Notes: generated from the sequence alone by a model not told the origin. A stretch of 64,000 bases of DNA from Streptomyces sp. SAI-127 (GCF_029894425.1 NZ_JARXYJ010000001.1:3038001-3102000); one strand, 5' to 3'. Counted from the first letter of the stretch, positions 1-9,093 are shown. Translations and numbers: made by a program.

Positions 1-702
1 CAGGTGTATGCCGCCCACACCGTGCCGGGCAACGTGTGGCTGCGCAGTGCGACGACCCGCGATCCGCGGGACCTGCTCGACCTGGACTTCGCCGCGCTCG
101 GCAGGGGCGAGCACGCCGGCTTCGACGCCGTGCTCGGCGGGCGTCCCCACACCGGCGATCCCCTCGCGCTCGTCTGCACCAACGGCAAGCGGGACCGCTG
201 CTGTGCGCTCCTCGGCCGCCCACTCGCCGCGGAACTGGCCGCCTCGGGCGTCGAGGGCGCCTGGGAGGTCACCCATCTGGGTGGTCACCGGTTCTCCCCG
301 ACACTGCTCGTTCTGCCGTACGGCTATGCCTACGGCCGCGCCGAGGCCCATGCCGTCAAGGAAGTCCTCCACAGCGTCCAGGAGGGCCGCATCGTGGTCG
401 AGGGGTGCCGCGGCAGCTCCGCCTGGGAGCGTCCCGGCCAGGCGGCCGAGCTGGCCGTGCGCACGGCGGTGCGCGAGTACGCGGCGGAGGCGCTGACAGT
501 CGTACGAACGGACGGCGCCGCCCCGCACTGGGAGGTGACCGTCGCACACGCCGACGGCCGCCATTGGCGTGTCCTCGTGGCCCAGACCGCGTCCCTGCCG
601 CCCCGTCCGGAGAGCTGCGGTGCGTCGGTGCTCGGCTCACCCGCGCGGATGGACGTCGTGGCGGTGCACGAGCTGAGGACATCGGCAGCACTGGCGAGCT
701 GA
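1..702 (+). CDS. Sucrase/ferredoxin-like family protein, 5' end cut by window edge
   Basis: The frame is already open at base 1. A GTG at base 4 could be a start, but the 232 residues are short for this family (about 300), so the N-terminus probably lies outside the window. The sequence carries a ferredoxin-like cysteine cluster (CTNGKRDRCC near residue 60) followed by the block HLGGHRFSPTLLVLPYG, both typical of thioredoxin-fold [2Fe-2S] proteins of the sucrase/ferredoxin-like family. The family is widespread in actinobacteria and its physiological role is not established; a redox function is inferred from the cysteines. The next gene starts about 90 bases downstream on the same strand. Confidence 0.75.
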   Translation, partial: QVYAAHTVPGNVWLRSATTRDPRDLLDLDFAALGRGEHAGFDAVLGGRPHTGDPLALVCTNGKRDRCCALLGRPLAAELAASGVEGAWEVTHLGGHRFSPTLLVLPYGYAYGRAEAHAVKEVLHSVQEGRIVVEGCRGSSAWERPGQAAELAVRTAVREYAAEALTVVRTDGAAPHWEVTVAHADGRHWRVLVAQTASLPPRPESCGASVLGSPARMDVVAVHELRTSAALAS

Positions 703-792
703 CCGGACCAGCGGGCCCGTCCATGCATTGATCAAGAAATCCATGTCACACCCCCTGCGGCGGATCGGGCACCTCCACGTACCGTCTTGGGT

Positions 793-2460
793 ATGAGCCG
801 CACTCCCCCCGCCCGCCGCCTGCGCCTCGGGCTGCCCCGCCGGGTGTTCTCGCAGGTGCTCCTGATGCAGCTGGCGATCGCCGCGGGAGTCGCGGTGCTC
901 GCGACCGGTCTGTTCCTCGCCCCTCTGAGCAACCAGCTCGACGACCAGGCGATGCGCCGGGCGCTGGCCATCGCCCAGACCACCGCCGCCGAGTCGCAGA
1001 TCGCCGAGCAGGTCACGGACACGCCCCCGCTGCCCACCGGCCCCGTCCAGCGGGAGGCCGAGAGGATCCGCAGGGCGACCGGGGCCGAGTACGTCGTGGT
1101 GATGGACTGGCGTGGCGTCCGCTGGTCGCACCCCACTCGCAGCGAGGTCGGCAGGATCGTCTCGACCGACCCGGGCCAGGCCCTGGCCGGCGAGGAGATC
1201 ATGCAGATCGACAGCGGCACCCTGGGCCGCACCGCCCGCGGCAAGGTGCCCCTGTACGACAGCGAACACAAGATCGTCGGGGCGGTCTCCGTCGGCATCG
1301 CCTACGACAGCGTGCGTGCCCGGCTGATCCACGCGATCCCGGGCCTGTTCGCCTACGCCGGCGGGGCCCTTGCCGTCGGCGCGCTGGCAGCCTGGCTCAT
1401 CTCCCGGAGAGTCCAGCGACAGACTCGTGACCTGGCCTTCTCCGATATCTCCGCCCTCCTTTCCGAGCGCGAGGCCATGCTGCACGGCATCCGGGAAGGC
1501 GTCGTCGCCCTGGATCGCACCGGGCGCATCCGGCTGCTCAACGACGAGGCCCGCCGACTGCTGGGCATCGGGGACGAGGCCGTCGGCCGGCCCCCCGACG
1601 AGGCCCTGGGGGACGGCCGTACCGCCGACGTCCTGGCCGGACGGGTGACGGGAACCGATCTCATCACCGTCCGCGGCCAGCGGGTGCTGGTCGCCAACCG
1701 CATGCCCACCGACGACGGCGGTGCCGTCGCCACCCTGCGCGACCGCACCGAACTGGAACAGCTCGGCCGGGAGCTCGACTCGACCCACGGTCTGATCGAC
1801 GCCCTGCGCGCCCAGGACCACGAACACGCCAACCGGATGCACACGCTCCTGGGGCTCCTGGAGCTGGAGATGTACGACGACGCCGTGGAGTTCGTCGGAG
1901 AGGTCGTCGGCGACCACCGGGCCACCGCGGAGCAGGTCACCGAGAAGATCGAGGATCCGCTGATCGCCGCACTGCTGGTGGGCAAGGCGACCGTCGCGGC
2001 GGAGCGCGGTGTCGCCCTGTGGGTCTCCGACCGGACCCGGCTGCCGGACCGGCTGGTCGATCCGAGCGGGCTGGTCACGATCGTCGGCAACCTCGTGGAC
2101 AACGCCCTGGACGCCGTCGCCGGCGCCCCGCACGCGCGCGTGGAGGTCGAGCTGCGCGCAGAGGGCCGTACCGCCGTCCTCAGAGTGCGGGACACCGGAC
2201 CCGGAATCCCGGTGGAACAACGGGAACTGGTCTTCACCGAGGGATGGTCGACCAAGGAGCCCCCTGCGCACCGGGGGCGCGGCCTCGGGCTCTCCCTCGT
2301 ACGCAAGCTCGCCGAACGTCAGGGCGGCAGCGCGGCCGTCGCGGAGGCCGACGGCGGAGGCGCGGAGTTCACCGTCGTACTGCCCGAGGCACTGGCCGAG
2401 CCGCAACCGGCGCTCACCGCGCCGCCCGCCCAGCAGACCGCCATCGAGGAGGAGTCGTGA
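793..2460 (+). CDS. CitA/DcuS-type sensor histidine kinase
   Basis: Membrane sensor kinase of about 555 residues. An N-terminal membrane helix (about residues 20-42) is followed by an extracytoplasmic PAS/Cache-like sensor, a second helix (about 178-200), a cytoplasmic PAS domain, a dimerisation helix with the phospho-acceptor His in DHEHANRMHTLLG, and a C-terminal ATPase with NLVDNALDAV, DTGPGI and GRGLGLSLV. This order is that of the CitA/DcuS/DpiB kinases, which sense di- and tricarboxylates. The ATG at 793 is used; a TTG two codons upstream (787) is possible. The stop codon overlaps the start of the partner regulator, so the two are translationally coupled. The ligand cannot be told from sequence; the neighbouring importer suggests a related small anion. 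Confidence 0.9.
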   Translation: MSRTPPARRLRLGLPRRVFSQVLLMQLAIAAGVAVLATGLFLAPLSNQLDDQAMRRALAIAQTTAAESQIAEQVTDTPPLPTGPVQREAERIRRATGAEYVVVMDWRGVRWSHPTRSEVGRIVSTDPGQALAGEEIMQIDSGTLGRTARGKVPLYDSEHKIVGAVSVGIAYDSVRARLIHAIPGLFAYAGGALAVGALAAWLISRRVQRQTRDLAFSDISALLSEREAMLHGIREGVVALDRTGRIRLLNDEARRLLGIGDEAVGRPPDEALGDGRTADVLAGRVTGTDLITVRGQRVLVANRMPTDDGGAVATLRDRTELEQLGRELDSTHGLIDALRAQDHEHANRMHTLLGLLELEMYDDAVEFVGEVVGDHRATAEQVTEKIEDPLIAALLVGKATVAAERGVALWVSDRTRLPDRLVDPSGLVTIVGNLVDNALDAVAGAPHARVEVELRAEGRTAVLRVRDTGPGIPVEQRELVFTEGWSTKEPPAHRGRGLGLSLVRKLAERQGGSAAVAEADGGGAEFTVVLPEALAEPQPALTAPPAQQTAIEEES

Positions 2461-3140
2461 TGATCGAGGTCCTGGTCGTGGACGACGACACCCGCGTGGC
2501 ACGCGTCAACGCCGCCTACGTCGAGAAGGTGCCCGGCTTCCACGTCGCCGGCGAGGCGCACAACGCGGCGGACGCGCTGCGCCAGCTGGAGGCGCTGCCC
2601 CACGTCGACCTGGTCCTCATGGACCACTACCTGCCCGACGAGACGGGTCTGGCGGTCGTCCAGGAGATGCGCCGACGCGGCCACCAGACCGACGTGATCA
2701 TGGTGACGGCGGCGCGGGACGTGACGACCGTACAGGCGGCGATGCGCCACGGCGCGCTGCAGTACCTGGTCAAGCCGTTCGCCTTCGCGGGCCTCAGGGC
2801 CAGGCTGGAGGCGTACGCCGAGCTGCGCCGCACCCTCGACGGCGGAGGCGAGGCGGAACAGGCGGAGGTCGACCGCATCTTCGGCGCGCTGTCCACGCCC
2901 GGGGAGCCCGAGCTGCCCAAGGGGCACTCCCCCACCACGGTGGAACTCGTCCGCAGATCCCTGATGAACGCCGAGGGGCCGCTGTCCGCCCAGGAGATCG
3001 CCGACCGGACAGGCGTGAGCCGGCAGACCGCCCAGCGCTATCTGAAGCTCCTGGAGCGCACGGGACGGGCCAGGCTCACCCTCAAGTACGGTGACGCGGG
3101 CCGCCCGGAACACCGTTACGTGTGGGCGACCCGCGCGTGA
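2460..3140 (+). CDS. CitB/DpiA-type response regulator
   Basis: Response regulator of 226 residues paired with the preceding kinase. The receiver domain has the acidic pocket VDDD at residues 7-10, the phospho-acceptor Asp in DLVLMDHYLPDETGL (about residue 55) and the Lys in YLVKPF. The C-terminal 60 residues form a winged-helix-like DNA-binding domain (SAQEIADRTGVSRQTAQRYL). The ATG at 2460 shares its A with the kinase stop codon; a GTG one codon earlier is also possible. It is closely similar along its whole length to the regulator at 6154, including the segment GALxYLVKPF and the C-terminal GRPEHRY. It converges with the substrate-binding gene at 3147, leaving 6 bases between stops. Confidence 0.92.
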   Translation: MIEVLVVDDDTRVARVNAAYVEKVPGFHVAGEAHNAADALRQLEALPHVDLVLMDHYLPDETGLAVVQEMRRRGHQTDVIMVTAARDVTTVQAAMRHGALQYLVKPFAFAGLRARLEAYAELRRTLDGGGEAEQAEVDRIFGALSTPGEPELPKGHSPTTVELVRRSLMNAEGPLSAQEIADRTGVSRQTAQRYLKLLERTGRARLTLKYGDAGRPEHRYVWATRA

Positions 3141-3146
3141 GGAGGC

Positions 3147-4217
3147 TCAGCCGGCGTTCTGCGCGGCCTTCTCGACAAACTCCGTCGTGTACGTCTTGTC
3201 GAGGTCGACGTCGGCGTTCTGGATGTTGGGGTTGAACGCCTTGAGGACCTTCTCGACGGTCTCGGGACCGCCCTGGGGCATCACGCCGTCGTCGGTGAAC
3301 ATCGGCAGCGTGTTCTTGATGGCCACCGCGTACAGCAGCTTGTTGCCCTGTGAGTAGTCGGCGGGCATCTTGTCGGCGATCTGGGTCGCGCTGTGAGTGG
3401 ACATCCACTTGAGCGTCTTGACGAATGCATTGGCCAACTTCTGGACGGTCTCCTTGTGACCGTTGACCCAGTCCGTCTGCATGTACAGGCTTGACGACGG
3501 ATACGGTCCGCCGAGTGCCTCGTCCGAGCCCTGGGGCGTGCGCATGTCCAGAAGGATCTTTCCGGCCTTCTTGTCCAGGATCGTCGCGACGGTCGGGTCG
3601 GTCGTCATGCCTCCGTCGATCGAGCCCTGCTGGAGCGCCGAGATGAAGGTCGGCCCCGCGCCCGCGGCGACCGGTGTGAACTCGCTGATCTTCACGCCGT
3701 TCTTGACGGCGAGGTACTTGGTGAGGAAGTCGGTCGAGGACCCCAGGCCCGTGACGCCGAGCTTCTTGCCCTTGAAGTCCTTGGCCGAGGTGATGTCGCC
3801 CGCCGCCTTGTTGGAGACGATCTCCACCTCACCGGGCGCGTGCGAGAACTGCACGACCGACTCCACGTCCTTGCCCTTGACCTGCAGGTCGAGCGTGTGG
3901 TCGTAGAAGCCTACGGCCCCCTGGACCTGGCCGGAGACGAGCGCGGTCTCCGCCTGGACGCCGGCGGGCTCGCTCAGGAGCTCCACGTCGAGTCCCTCGG
4001 AGTCGAAGTAGCCGAGCCGCTGGGTGAGCATCGCGGGCAGGTAGATGACCTTGTCGAGGCCACCGACCATGATCTTGACCTTGGTCCCCTTGCCGTCGCC
4101 CTTGCTGCCGGAGTCGGCCGACGCCGTGCTGGCAGCGTCGTTGGCACAGGCGGTGAGCGAGGAGAGGGCGAGCAGGCCGGCGGCGGCCAGGGAGGTGTAT
4201 CTGGCGGTCTTGCGCAT
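3147..4217 (-). CDS. ABC importer substrate-binding lipoprotein (NMT1/SsuA class)
   Basis: Extracytoplasmic solute-binding protein of 356 residues. The N-terminus (MRKTARYTSLAAAG...) is a lipoprotein signal peptide ending in the lipobox LTAC, with a Ser/Asp-rich linker after it. The body has the features of the NMT1/THI5-like and nitrate/sulfonate/taurine binding proteins (AMLTQRLGYFDSEGLDVE, GLGSSTDFLTKYLA, QQGSIDGGMTTDPT). It is last in a three-gene unit (ATPase, permease, binding protein) on this strand. The ATG at 4217 is chosen because it begins the signal peptide; the frame stays open further upstream but without signal-like sequence. The true ligand is unknown; pyrimidine precursors, sulfonates and aromatic acids are all transported by members of this class. 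Confidence 0.9.
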   Translation of the reverse strand: MRKTARYTSLAAAGLLALSSLTACANDAASTASADSGSKGDGKGTKVKIMVGGLDKVIYLPAMLTQRLGYFDSEGLDVELLSEPAGVQAETALVSGQVQGAVGFYDHTLDLQVKGKDVESVVQFSHAPGEVEIVSNKAAGDITSAKDFKGKKLGVTGLGSSTDFLTKYLAVKNGVKISEFTPVAAGAGPTFISALQQGSIDGGMTTDPTVATILDKKAGKILLDMRTPQGSDEALGGPYPSSSLYMQTDWVNGHKETVQKLANAFVKTLKWMSTHSATQIADKMPADYSQGNKLLYAVAIKNTLPMFTDDGVMPQGGPETVEKVLKAFNPNIQNADVDLDKTYTTEFVEKAAQNAG

Positions 4218-4308
4218 GGGGTTCACGTCCTTGTGAGGGGCGGTGCGGGGAAGGGCTGAGCCGGGAATGGGCTGAGCTGGGGGGATGGGGAGACTGCTGT
4301 GGAAGGCC

Positions 4309-5187
4309 TCAGCTGTCGGAACTCGCCGGCTTCCAGCGGAAGATGCGGCGCTCGGCGAAGGTGAGCAGCCCTTCGGCGAGAAGTGCGACGACGGCGAGGA
4401 TGACCATCGCGGCGTACACACCGGCCGCGTTGAAGGTGCCCTGGGACTGCGCGACGAGCAGGCCGATGCCCTTGGTCGCGCCGATGTACTCACCGACGAT
4501 TGCGCCGATGAGGGCGAAGCCGAAGCTGACGTGCAGGCTGGTGAAGATCCACGAGGTCGCGGAGGGGATGACGACCTGAAGCGTCACTCTGCGATCGCTC
4601 GCGCCGAGGATGCGCGCGTTGGCGACCAGGTTGCGGTCGACCTCGCGGGCGCCCTGGAAGGCGTTGAAGAAGACCGGGAAGAAGACCAGGACGACGGCCG
4701 AGGCCACCTTGGAGGCCGGTCCGAGTCCGAACCAGATCACGAAGATGGGTGCAAGGACAATCCTCGGTATCGAGTTGAGCACCTTGATGTATGGACCAAG
4801 CACGTCGGCGAGCAAGGTGATACGCCCCAACGCAATACCGAACACCACACCGGCCACCACGCCGACGATCCAGCCCAGCAGCGCCTCGTACAGCGTGTAC
4901 CAGATCTGTTCGCCCAACGAACCGAGCGCGGTTCCGTGCGTCACCCAGGTCCAGATCTGGTCCCAGATCTTCGAGGGCATGGAGAAGTTGAAGGGATCGA
5001 TGACCTCGGCCCGGGAGAGCAGCTCCCACAGACCGAGAACGGCCACGAGGAGCAGCACGCGGGACACGGCGACGACGATCCGGCGTCTGCGGACGGCACG
5101 CGCGCGTGAGTGTGCGCGGTCCGTCTTGTTGCCGGGCTCGGCCATGGCCGGCGCGACCTGGGCCTCTGGCAGGACGTCAGGCGACAT
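4309..5187 (-). CDS. ABC importer permease (SsuC/NrtB class)
   Basis: Integral membrane subunit of 292 residues with about six membrane helices and the cytoplasmic EAA loop (NAFQGAREVDRNLVANARILGASDRRV, shown by its key residues E-A and G) that docks on the ATPase. It belongs to the binding-protein-dependent permease family used by nitrate, sulfonate, taurine and thiamine-precursor importers. The ATG at 5187 lies 11 bases inside the end of the ATPase gene, so the two are translationally coupled. The N-terminal 40 residues are charged and Arg-rich, as expected for a cytoplasmic tail before the first helix. Confidence 0.92.
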   Translation of the reverse strand: MSPDVLPEAQVAPAMAEPGNKTDRAHSRARAVRRRRIVVAVSRVLLLVAVLGLWELLSRAEVIDPFNFSMPSKIWDQIWTWVTHGTALGSLGEQIWYTLYEALLGWIVGVVAGVVFGIALGRITLLADVLGPYIKVLNSIPRIVLAPIFVIWFGLGPASKVASAVVLVFFPVFFNAFQGAREVDRNLVANARILGASDRRVTLQVVIPSATSWIFTSLHVSFGFALIGAIVGEYIGATKGIGLLVAQSQGTFNAAGVYAAMVILAVVALLAEGLLTFAERRIFRWKPASSDS

Positions 5188-5992
5188 GGGCGGCGCCCCT
5201 CTCACGGGTGATGCGGACCTCTTCGCCGAGGGACTCCCAGATCTCGCGGTAGATCTCGATGAACCGCGGCTCCAGGCGCACCGACTCGACCTTGCGCGGG
5301 CGTGGCAGGTCGATGTCGAAGATCTGCTTGACGGTGGCGGGCCCGGCCGTCATCACGACGACCTTGTCGGCCAGTGCGATGGACTCCTCCAGGTCGTGGG
5401 TGACGAAGACGACGGAGGCGCCCGTGCCCTCCCACAGTTCGAGGAGTTCGTCGGACATCAGGGCCCGTGTCTGCACGTCGAGCGCGGAGAACGGCTCGTC
5501 CATGAGCAGGATCTCGGGGTCGTTGACGAAGGTCGCGGCGAGCGCCACTCGCTTGCGCTGGCCCCCGGAGAGCTGATGGGGGTAGCGGTCCTCGAAGGCC
5601 GCGAGCCCGACCCGGGCCAGCCACTCCCGGGCATTCCGCTTGGCCTCCGCCTTGGGCACACCGCGGAATCGGGGGCCTGCCATGACATTGGCCAGGACCG
5701 TGCGCCAGGGGAAGGTGGCGTCCTGCTGGAAGACGAAACCGACCTTGTCCCCGACTCCGCGGACCGGCTCCCCGACGACCAGTACCTCGCCCTCGGAGGG
5801 CTCCTCCAACCCGCTGACCAGGGTCAACGTGGTCGACTTGCCACAACCCGTGGGCCCGACGACCGCCACGAACTCCCCACGCCCCACGGTGAGATCGAGT
5901 CCCCTGACGGCCGTGTGCAGACCCCCCGACGGGGTCCGGAATATCTTGCTCGCGCCCCGCAGCTCGATGGCGGGGCTGGTGTCTGCGCTCAT
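5177..5992 (-). CDS. ABC importer ATP-binding protein (SsuB/TauB class)
   Basis: ATPase subunit of 271 residues that powers the importer. It has Walker A (GPTGCGKST), the Q-loop (FQQDATFPW), the signature LSGGQRKRVALA, Walker B (EILLMDEPFSALD) and the switch His (FVTHDLEE). Similarity is to the SsuB/TauB/NrtD class. It is the first gene of the three-gene importer unit and is divergent from the orphan regulator at 6154; the 161 bases between them carry inverted repeats. The ATG at 5992 is preferred, although a poor ribosome-binding site leaves an ATG about 13 codons upstream open. Confidence 0.93.
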   Translation of the reverse strand: MSADTSPAIELRGASKIFRTPSGGLHTAVRGLDLTVGRGEFVAVVGPTGCGKSTTLTLVSGLEEPSEGEVLVVGEPVRGVGDKVGFVFQQDATFPWRTVLANVMAGPRFRGVPKAEAKRNAREWLARVGLAAFEDRYPHQLSGGQRKRVALAATFVNDPEILLMDEPFSALDVQTRALMSDELLELWEGTGASVVFVTHDLEESIALADKVVVMTAGPATVKQIFDIDLPRPRKVESVRLEPRFIEIYREIWESLGEEVRITRERGAAHVA

Positions 5993-6045
5993 GGCCGGGG
6001 ACGGTAGATGTGGCCTGCGCCACGGCATCAGTCTTCTGGGCACAT

Positions 6046-6100
6046 GCCGTTCTTTTGCTTGCAACGGCCTGTTGTGCTCGTTTTGCGCGCGCTACAACAG
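6046..6100. promoter_or_regulatory. Inverted repeats between divergent regulator and importer genes
   Basis: Two inverted repeats sit in the divergent spacer: GCCGTT at 6046-6051 with AACGGC at 6063-6068, and CTGTTGT at 6069-6075 with ACAACAG at 6094-6100. The local sequence is also richer in T runs than its surroundings. The position fits an operator region for the importer genes, the orphan regulator, or both. Binding by either CitB-type regulator is inference only. Confidence 0.4.
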
Positions 6101-6153
6101 CGAAGCCGAAACACGGGCGTGCCGCCCGCCAGGCCTTGAGGGAAAGAGGCCCG

Positions 6154-6846
6154 ATGATTGACGTCCTGGTAGTGGACGACGACTTCCGTGTCGCCGAGAT
6201 CAACGCCAAGTACGTGGGAAAGGTGCCCGGTTTCCGGGTGGCCGCTCGGGCCCACAGCGCTGCGCAGGCGCTGGCCAGCGTGCAGCGCGGGACCATCGAT
6301 CTGATCCTGCTCGACCACTACCTGCCCGACCAGACGGGCCTCGAACTCGTCCACCGCATGCGGGAACAGGGCCACGGCACCGACGTCATCATGATCACAG
6401 CAGCCGGGGACGTGACGACCGTCCAGGCCGCCATGCGCCTGGGCGCCCTCCACTACCTGGTCAAGCCTTTCACCTTCGCGGCCCTGCGCACCCGGCTGGA
6501 CTCCTACGCGGCCCTGCGCCGCACCGTCGACCGGGTGGGCGGCCGCGGCATCGCCGGTCAGGAACAGGTCGACAGGATCTTCAGCGCCCTGCGCACCACC
6601 CCGGCTCCGCCGTCCCCCGGCCTGCCCAGCGGCCACTCGGAGCCGACGACGGACCTCATCTGCCGCGTCCTGCACCACGCCGACCAACCGTTGTCGGCCC
6701 ATGAGGTCGCCGCCGAGACGGGCCTGAGCCGCTCCACCGCCCAGCGCTACCTCCGCCACCTCGAACAGGCCGGCCGCCTCCGCCTGTCCCTCAGATACGG
6801 CGACACGGGGCGGCCGGAGCACCGGTACGCATGGGTGGCGCCATAG
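6154..6846 (+). CDS. Orphan CitB/DpiA-type response regulator
   Basis: Response regulator of 230 residues without an adjacent kinase. The receiver has VDDD at residues 7-10, the phospho-acceptor Asp in LDHYLPDQTGLEL and Lys in YLVKPF; the C-terminus carries a winged-helix-like domain (SAHEVAAETGLSRSTAQRYL). The ATG at 6154 follows a good ribosome-binding site (gaaagagg at 6142-6149); the longer open frame upstream lacks one. It is a close paralogue of the regulator at 2460, with all phosphorylation residues retained, so it may be served by the same kinase. It is divergent from the importer ATPase gene. The most natural inference is a regulator of that importer. Confidence 0.9.
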   Translation: MIDVLVVDDDFRVAEINAKYVGKVPGFRVAARAHSAAQALASVQRGTIDLILLDHYLPDQTGLELVHRMREQGHGTDVIMITAAGDVTTVQAAMRLGALHYLVKPFTFAALRTRLDSYAALRRTVDRVGGRGIAGQEQVDRIFSALRTTPAPPSPGLPSGHSEPTTDLICRVLHHADQPLSAHEVAAETGLSRSTAQRYLRHLEQAGRLRLSLRYGDTGRPEHRYAWVAP

Positions 6847-6940
6847 CCGTACGCCCCGAAAGGCCTCGCCAGGAGAAGTCGTACGACGAAGACCGATGCC
6901 GTACGACGACGAGGTCACCGCCCGATCACGGGCGCCGCCC

Positions 6941-8533
6941 CTACACGGCCCCCGCTCCCGTGAGCGACCGCACCTCGGTCTCCGCGTGCCTGGCCTCGTC
7001 GGCGACCTCCGCCGAGGTGACCGTGCCGAGCCAGCCCGCGACGAAGCCCAGCGGGATGGAGACCAGACCGGGGTTCTGCAGCGGGAAGTACTGGAAGTCG
7101 ACGCCGGGGAAGAGCGATTCGGGGCTGCCGGACACCACGGGCGACAGCAGCACCAGGGCCACAGCCGGCAGGAGTCCGCCGTAGACGGACCAGACGGCGC
7201 CCCGGGTGGTGAACCCGCGCCAGAACAGCGAGTAGAGCAGCACCGGCAGATTCGCGGACGCCGCGACGGCGAAGGCGAGGCCCACCAGGAAGGCGACGTT
7301 GAGGTCGCGGGCCAGCAGGCCTAGAGCGATCGCGATCACGCCGATCCCGACGGCGGCGGTCCTGGCCACGGCCACCTCGCTGCGCGGCTTGGCCCGCCGG
7401 CGCCGCAATGAGGCGTACAGGTCATGGGCGACGGAGGCCGAGGAGGCGAGCGTGATGCCGGCGACGACGGCGAGGATCGTGGCGAAGGCGATGGCGGCGA
7501 CGATCGCGAACAGAACCGTTCCTCCGGTGGAACCGGCGCCACCCCCCAGGTCGAGGGCCAGGAGGGGAACCGCGGTGTTCCCCGCGGCGTTCGATCCCCG
7601 TACCGCCTCGGGCCCCACGATCGCCGCGGCACCGAACCCGAGGACGATCGTCATCAGGTAGAAGCCGCCGATGAGGCCGATCGACCAGACCACCGAGCGC
7701 CGTGCGGCGCGTGCCGTGGGGACGGTGTAGAAGCGGGACAGGATGTGCGGCAGACCTGCCGTACCGAGCACGAGGGCGAGTCCCAGGCTGATGAAGTCGA
7801 GGCGGGCGGTCCAGTCCCCGCCGTACTTCAGACCTGGAGCCAGGAACGACTTACCGTGGCCGCTGCGCTCCGCCGCCGTGAGCAGGAGTTGGTCGAAGTC
7901 GCCGTGGAACCGCACCAGCACGAGCACGGTCAGCGCGATGGTCCCGCAGAGCAACAGGACCGCCTTGACGATCTGGATCCAGGTGGTCGCCCGCATCCCT
8001 CCCAGGGACACGTAGATCACCATGAGCGCCCCGACGGCGATGACGGTCCAGGACTGGGCCGCCTCGCTGGTGCCTCCGAGCAGCAGGGCGACAAGGCTGC
8101 CCGCGCCCACCATCTGCGCCACCAGATACAGAACGGACACGGTGACCGAGGAGGTTCCCGCCGCGATCCGCACCGGCCGCTCGCTCATCCGCGCGGCGAC
8201 CACGTCGGCGAGCGTGAACCGCCCGCAGTTGCGCACCAGTTCGGCGACGAGGAACAGCACCACCAGCCAGGCCACGAGGAAGCCCACCGAGTAGAGCATC
8301 CCGTCATACCCGAAGAGCGCGATGAGCCCGGAGATACCGAGGAAGGACGCGGCCGACATGTAGTCGCCCGCGATGGCAAAACCATTCTCCATCGGCGAGA
8401 ACAGCCGCCCGCCCGCGTAGAACTCCTCCGCCGAGCCATGCCGGTGGCGGCTCACCCATGTCGTGATCCCCAGCGTGACCGCGACGAACGCGCTGAAGAG
8501 CAGCAACGCCAGGGTCTGGTGGTCTCCCGTCAC
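6941..8533 (-). CDS. Sodium:solute symporter, cation/acetate (ActP) type
   Basis: Membrane carrier of 530 residues, about 13 helices, of the sodium:solute symporter family. The N-terminal helices contain the family blocks EFYAGGRLFSPMENGFAIAGDY and FLGISGLIALFGYDG typical of ActP acetate/glycolate permeases. The GTG start at 8533 overlaps the stop of the DUF485 gene (GTGA), the classic pairing of a DUF485 (YjcH-like) protein with ActP. It is the last gene of a five-gene co-directional string that also encodes a two-component system. The substrate is likely a short-chain monocarboxylate such as acetate; this is inferred from the family. Confidence 0.9.
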   Translation of the reverse strand: MTGDHQTLALLLFSAFVAVTLGITTWVSRHRHGSAEEFYAGGRLFSPMENGFAIAGDYMSAASFLGISGLIALFGYDGMLYSVGFLVAWLVVLFLVAELVRNCGRFTLADVVAARMSERPVRIAAGTSSVTVSVLYLVAQMVGAGSLVALLLGGTSEAAQSWTVIAVGALMVIYVSLGGMRATTWIQIVKAVLLLCGTIALTVLVLVRFHGDFDQLLLTAAERSGHGKSFLAPGLKYGGDWTARLDFISLGLALVLGTAGLPHILSRFYTVPTARAARRSVVWSIGLIGGFYLMTIVLGFGAAAIVGPEAVRGSNAAGNTAVPLLALDLGGGAGSTGGTVLFAIVAAIAFATILAVVAGITLASSASVAHDLYASLRRRRAKPRSEVAVARTAAVGIGVIAIALGLLARDLNVAFLVGLAFAVAASANLPVLLYSLFWRGFTTRGAVWSVYGGLLPAVALVLLSPVVSGSPESLFPGVDFQYFPLQNPGLVSIPLGFVAGWLGTVTSAEVADEARHAETEVRSLTGAGAV

Positions 8534-9093
8534 GACGACGCACCGCCCCGTGCCGTGCGCGTCAGTTCCTGGGTGTCCCACCGCAGTTCGAGCGCGGCCC
8601 GGTCCCGGCGCAGCCTCGCATGCCGGGCGTAGGCCCAGGTCAGCAGGAAGGTGGTGAGGAACTGCCCGAGTCCCGCGAGCATCGCCACGTTCACCGCGCC
8701 GGCGACCGGCCGCGCCATCAGTCCCGGCGCGCTCGTCGCTGTCACGACATAGGCCACGTACCACGCGAAGAACCCGATGCCAGCGGGCACCACGAACCTT
8801 AGGTACCGGCTGCGCACTTCCTGAAAGGCCGCGCTGCGCTGCACCTCCAGGTAGACGTCGGCCGCCGCTGCGGCCCGGTCCTCGCGCTCCGCGCGTGCCG
8901 TCGCAACCGGGCCCACGGATGTACCGTCACCGCCCGTCTCGCCCCAGCCGGAGGCGAGCGCGTCATACCAGGGATCGTCGTACCGCACACCGGCGGACGC
9001 CTCAGCGCGGGTCACATCCTGGCCGTGGTGGTTCTCGGCCGAACTCTCGGCATCACCCCCGCTTCCGCGGGGACGAGCGTTGCTTGACTGCAT
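8530..9093 (-). CDS. DUF485 (YjcH-like) membrane protein
   Basis: Protein of 187 residues. The N-terminal half is hydrophilic and low-complexity. The C-terminal half is the DUF485 domain with two membrane helices (RYLRFVVPAGIGFFAWYVAYV and a second around AGLGQFLTTFLLTWAYA). DUF485 proteins usually accompany acetate-type symporters, as here, where its stop codon overlaps the symporter GTG. The ATG at 9093 is used; a TTG two codons upstream is possible. It begins 60 bases after the end of the response regulator gene. Its biochemical role is not established. Confidence 0.85.
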   Translation of the reverse strand: MQSSNARPRGSGGDAESSAENHHGQDVTRAEASAGVRYDDPWYDALASGWGETGGDGTSVGPVATARAEREDRAAAAADVYLEVQRSAAFQEVRSRYLRFVVPAGIGFFAWYVAYVVTATSAPGLMARPVAGAVNVAMLAGLGQFLTTFLLTWAYARHARLRRDRAALELRWDTQELTRTARGGASS

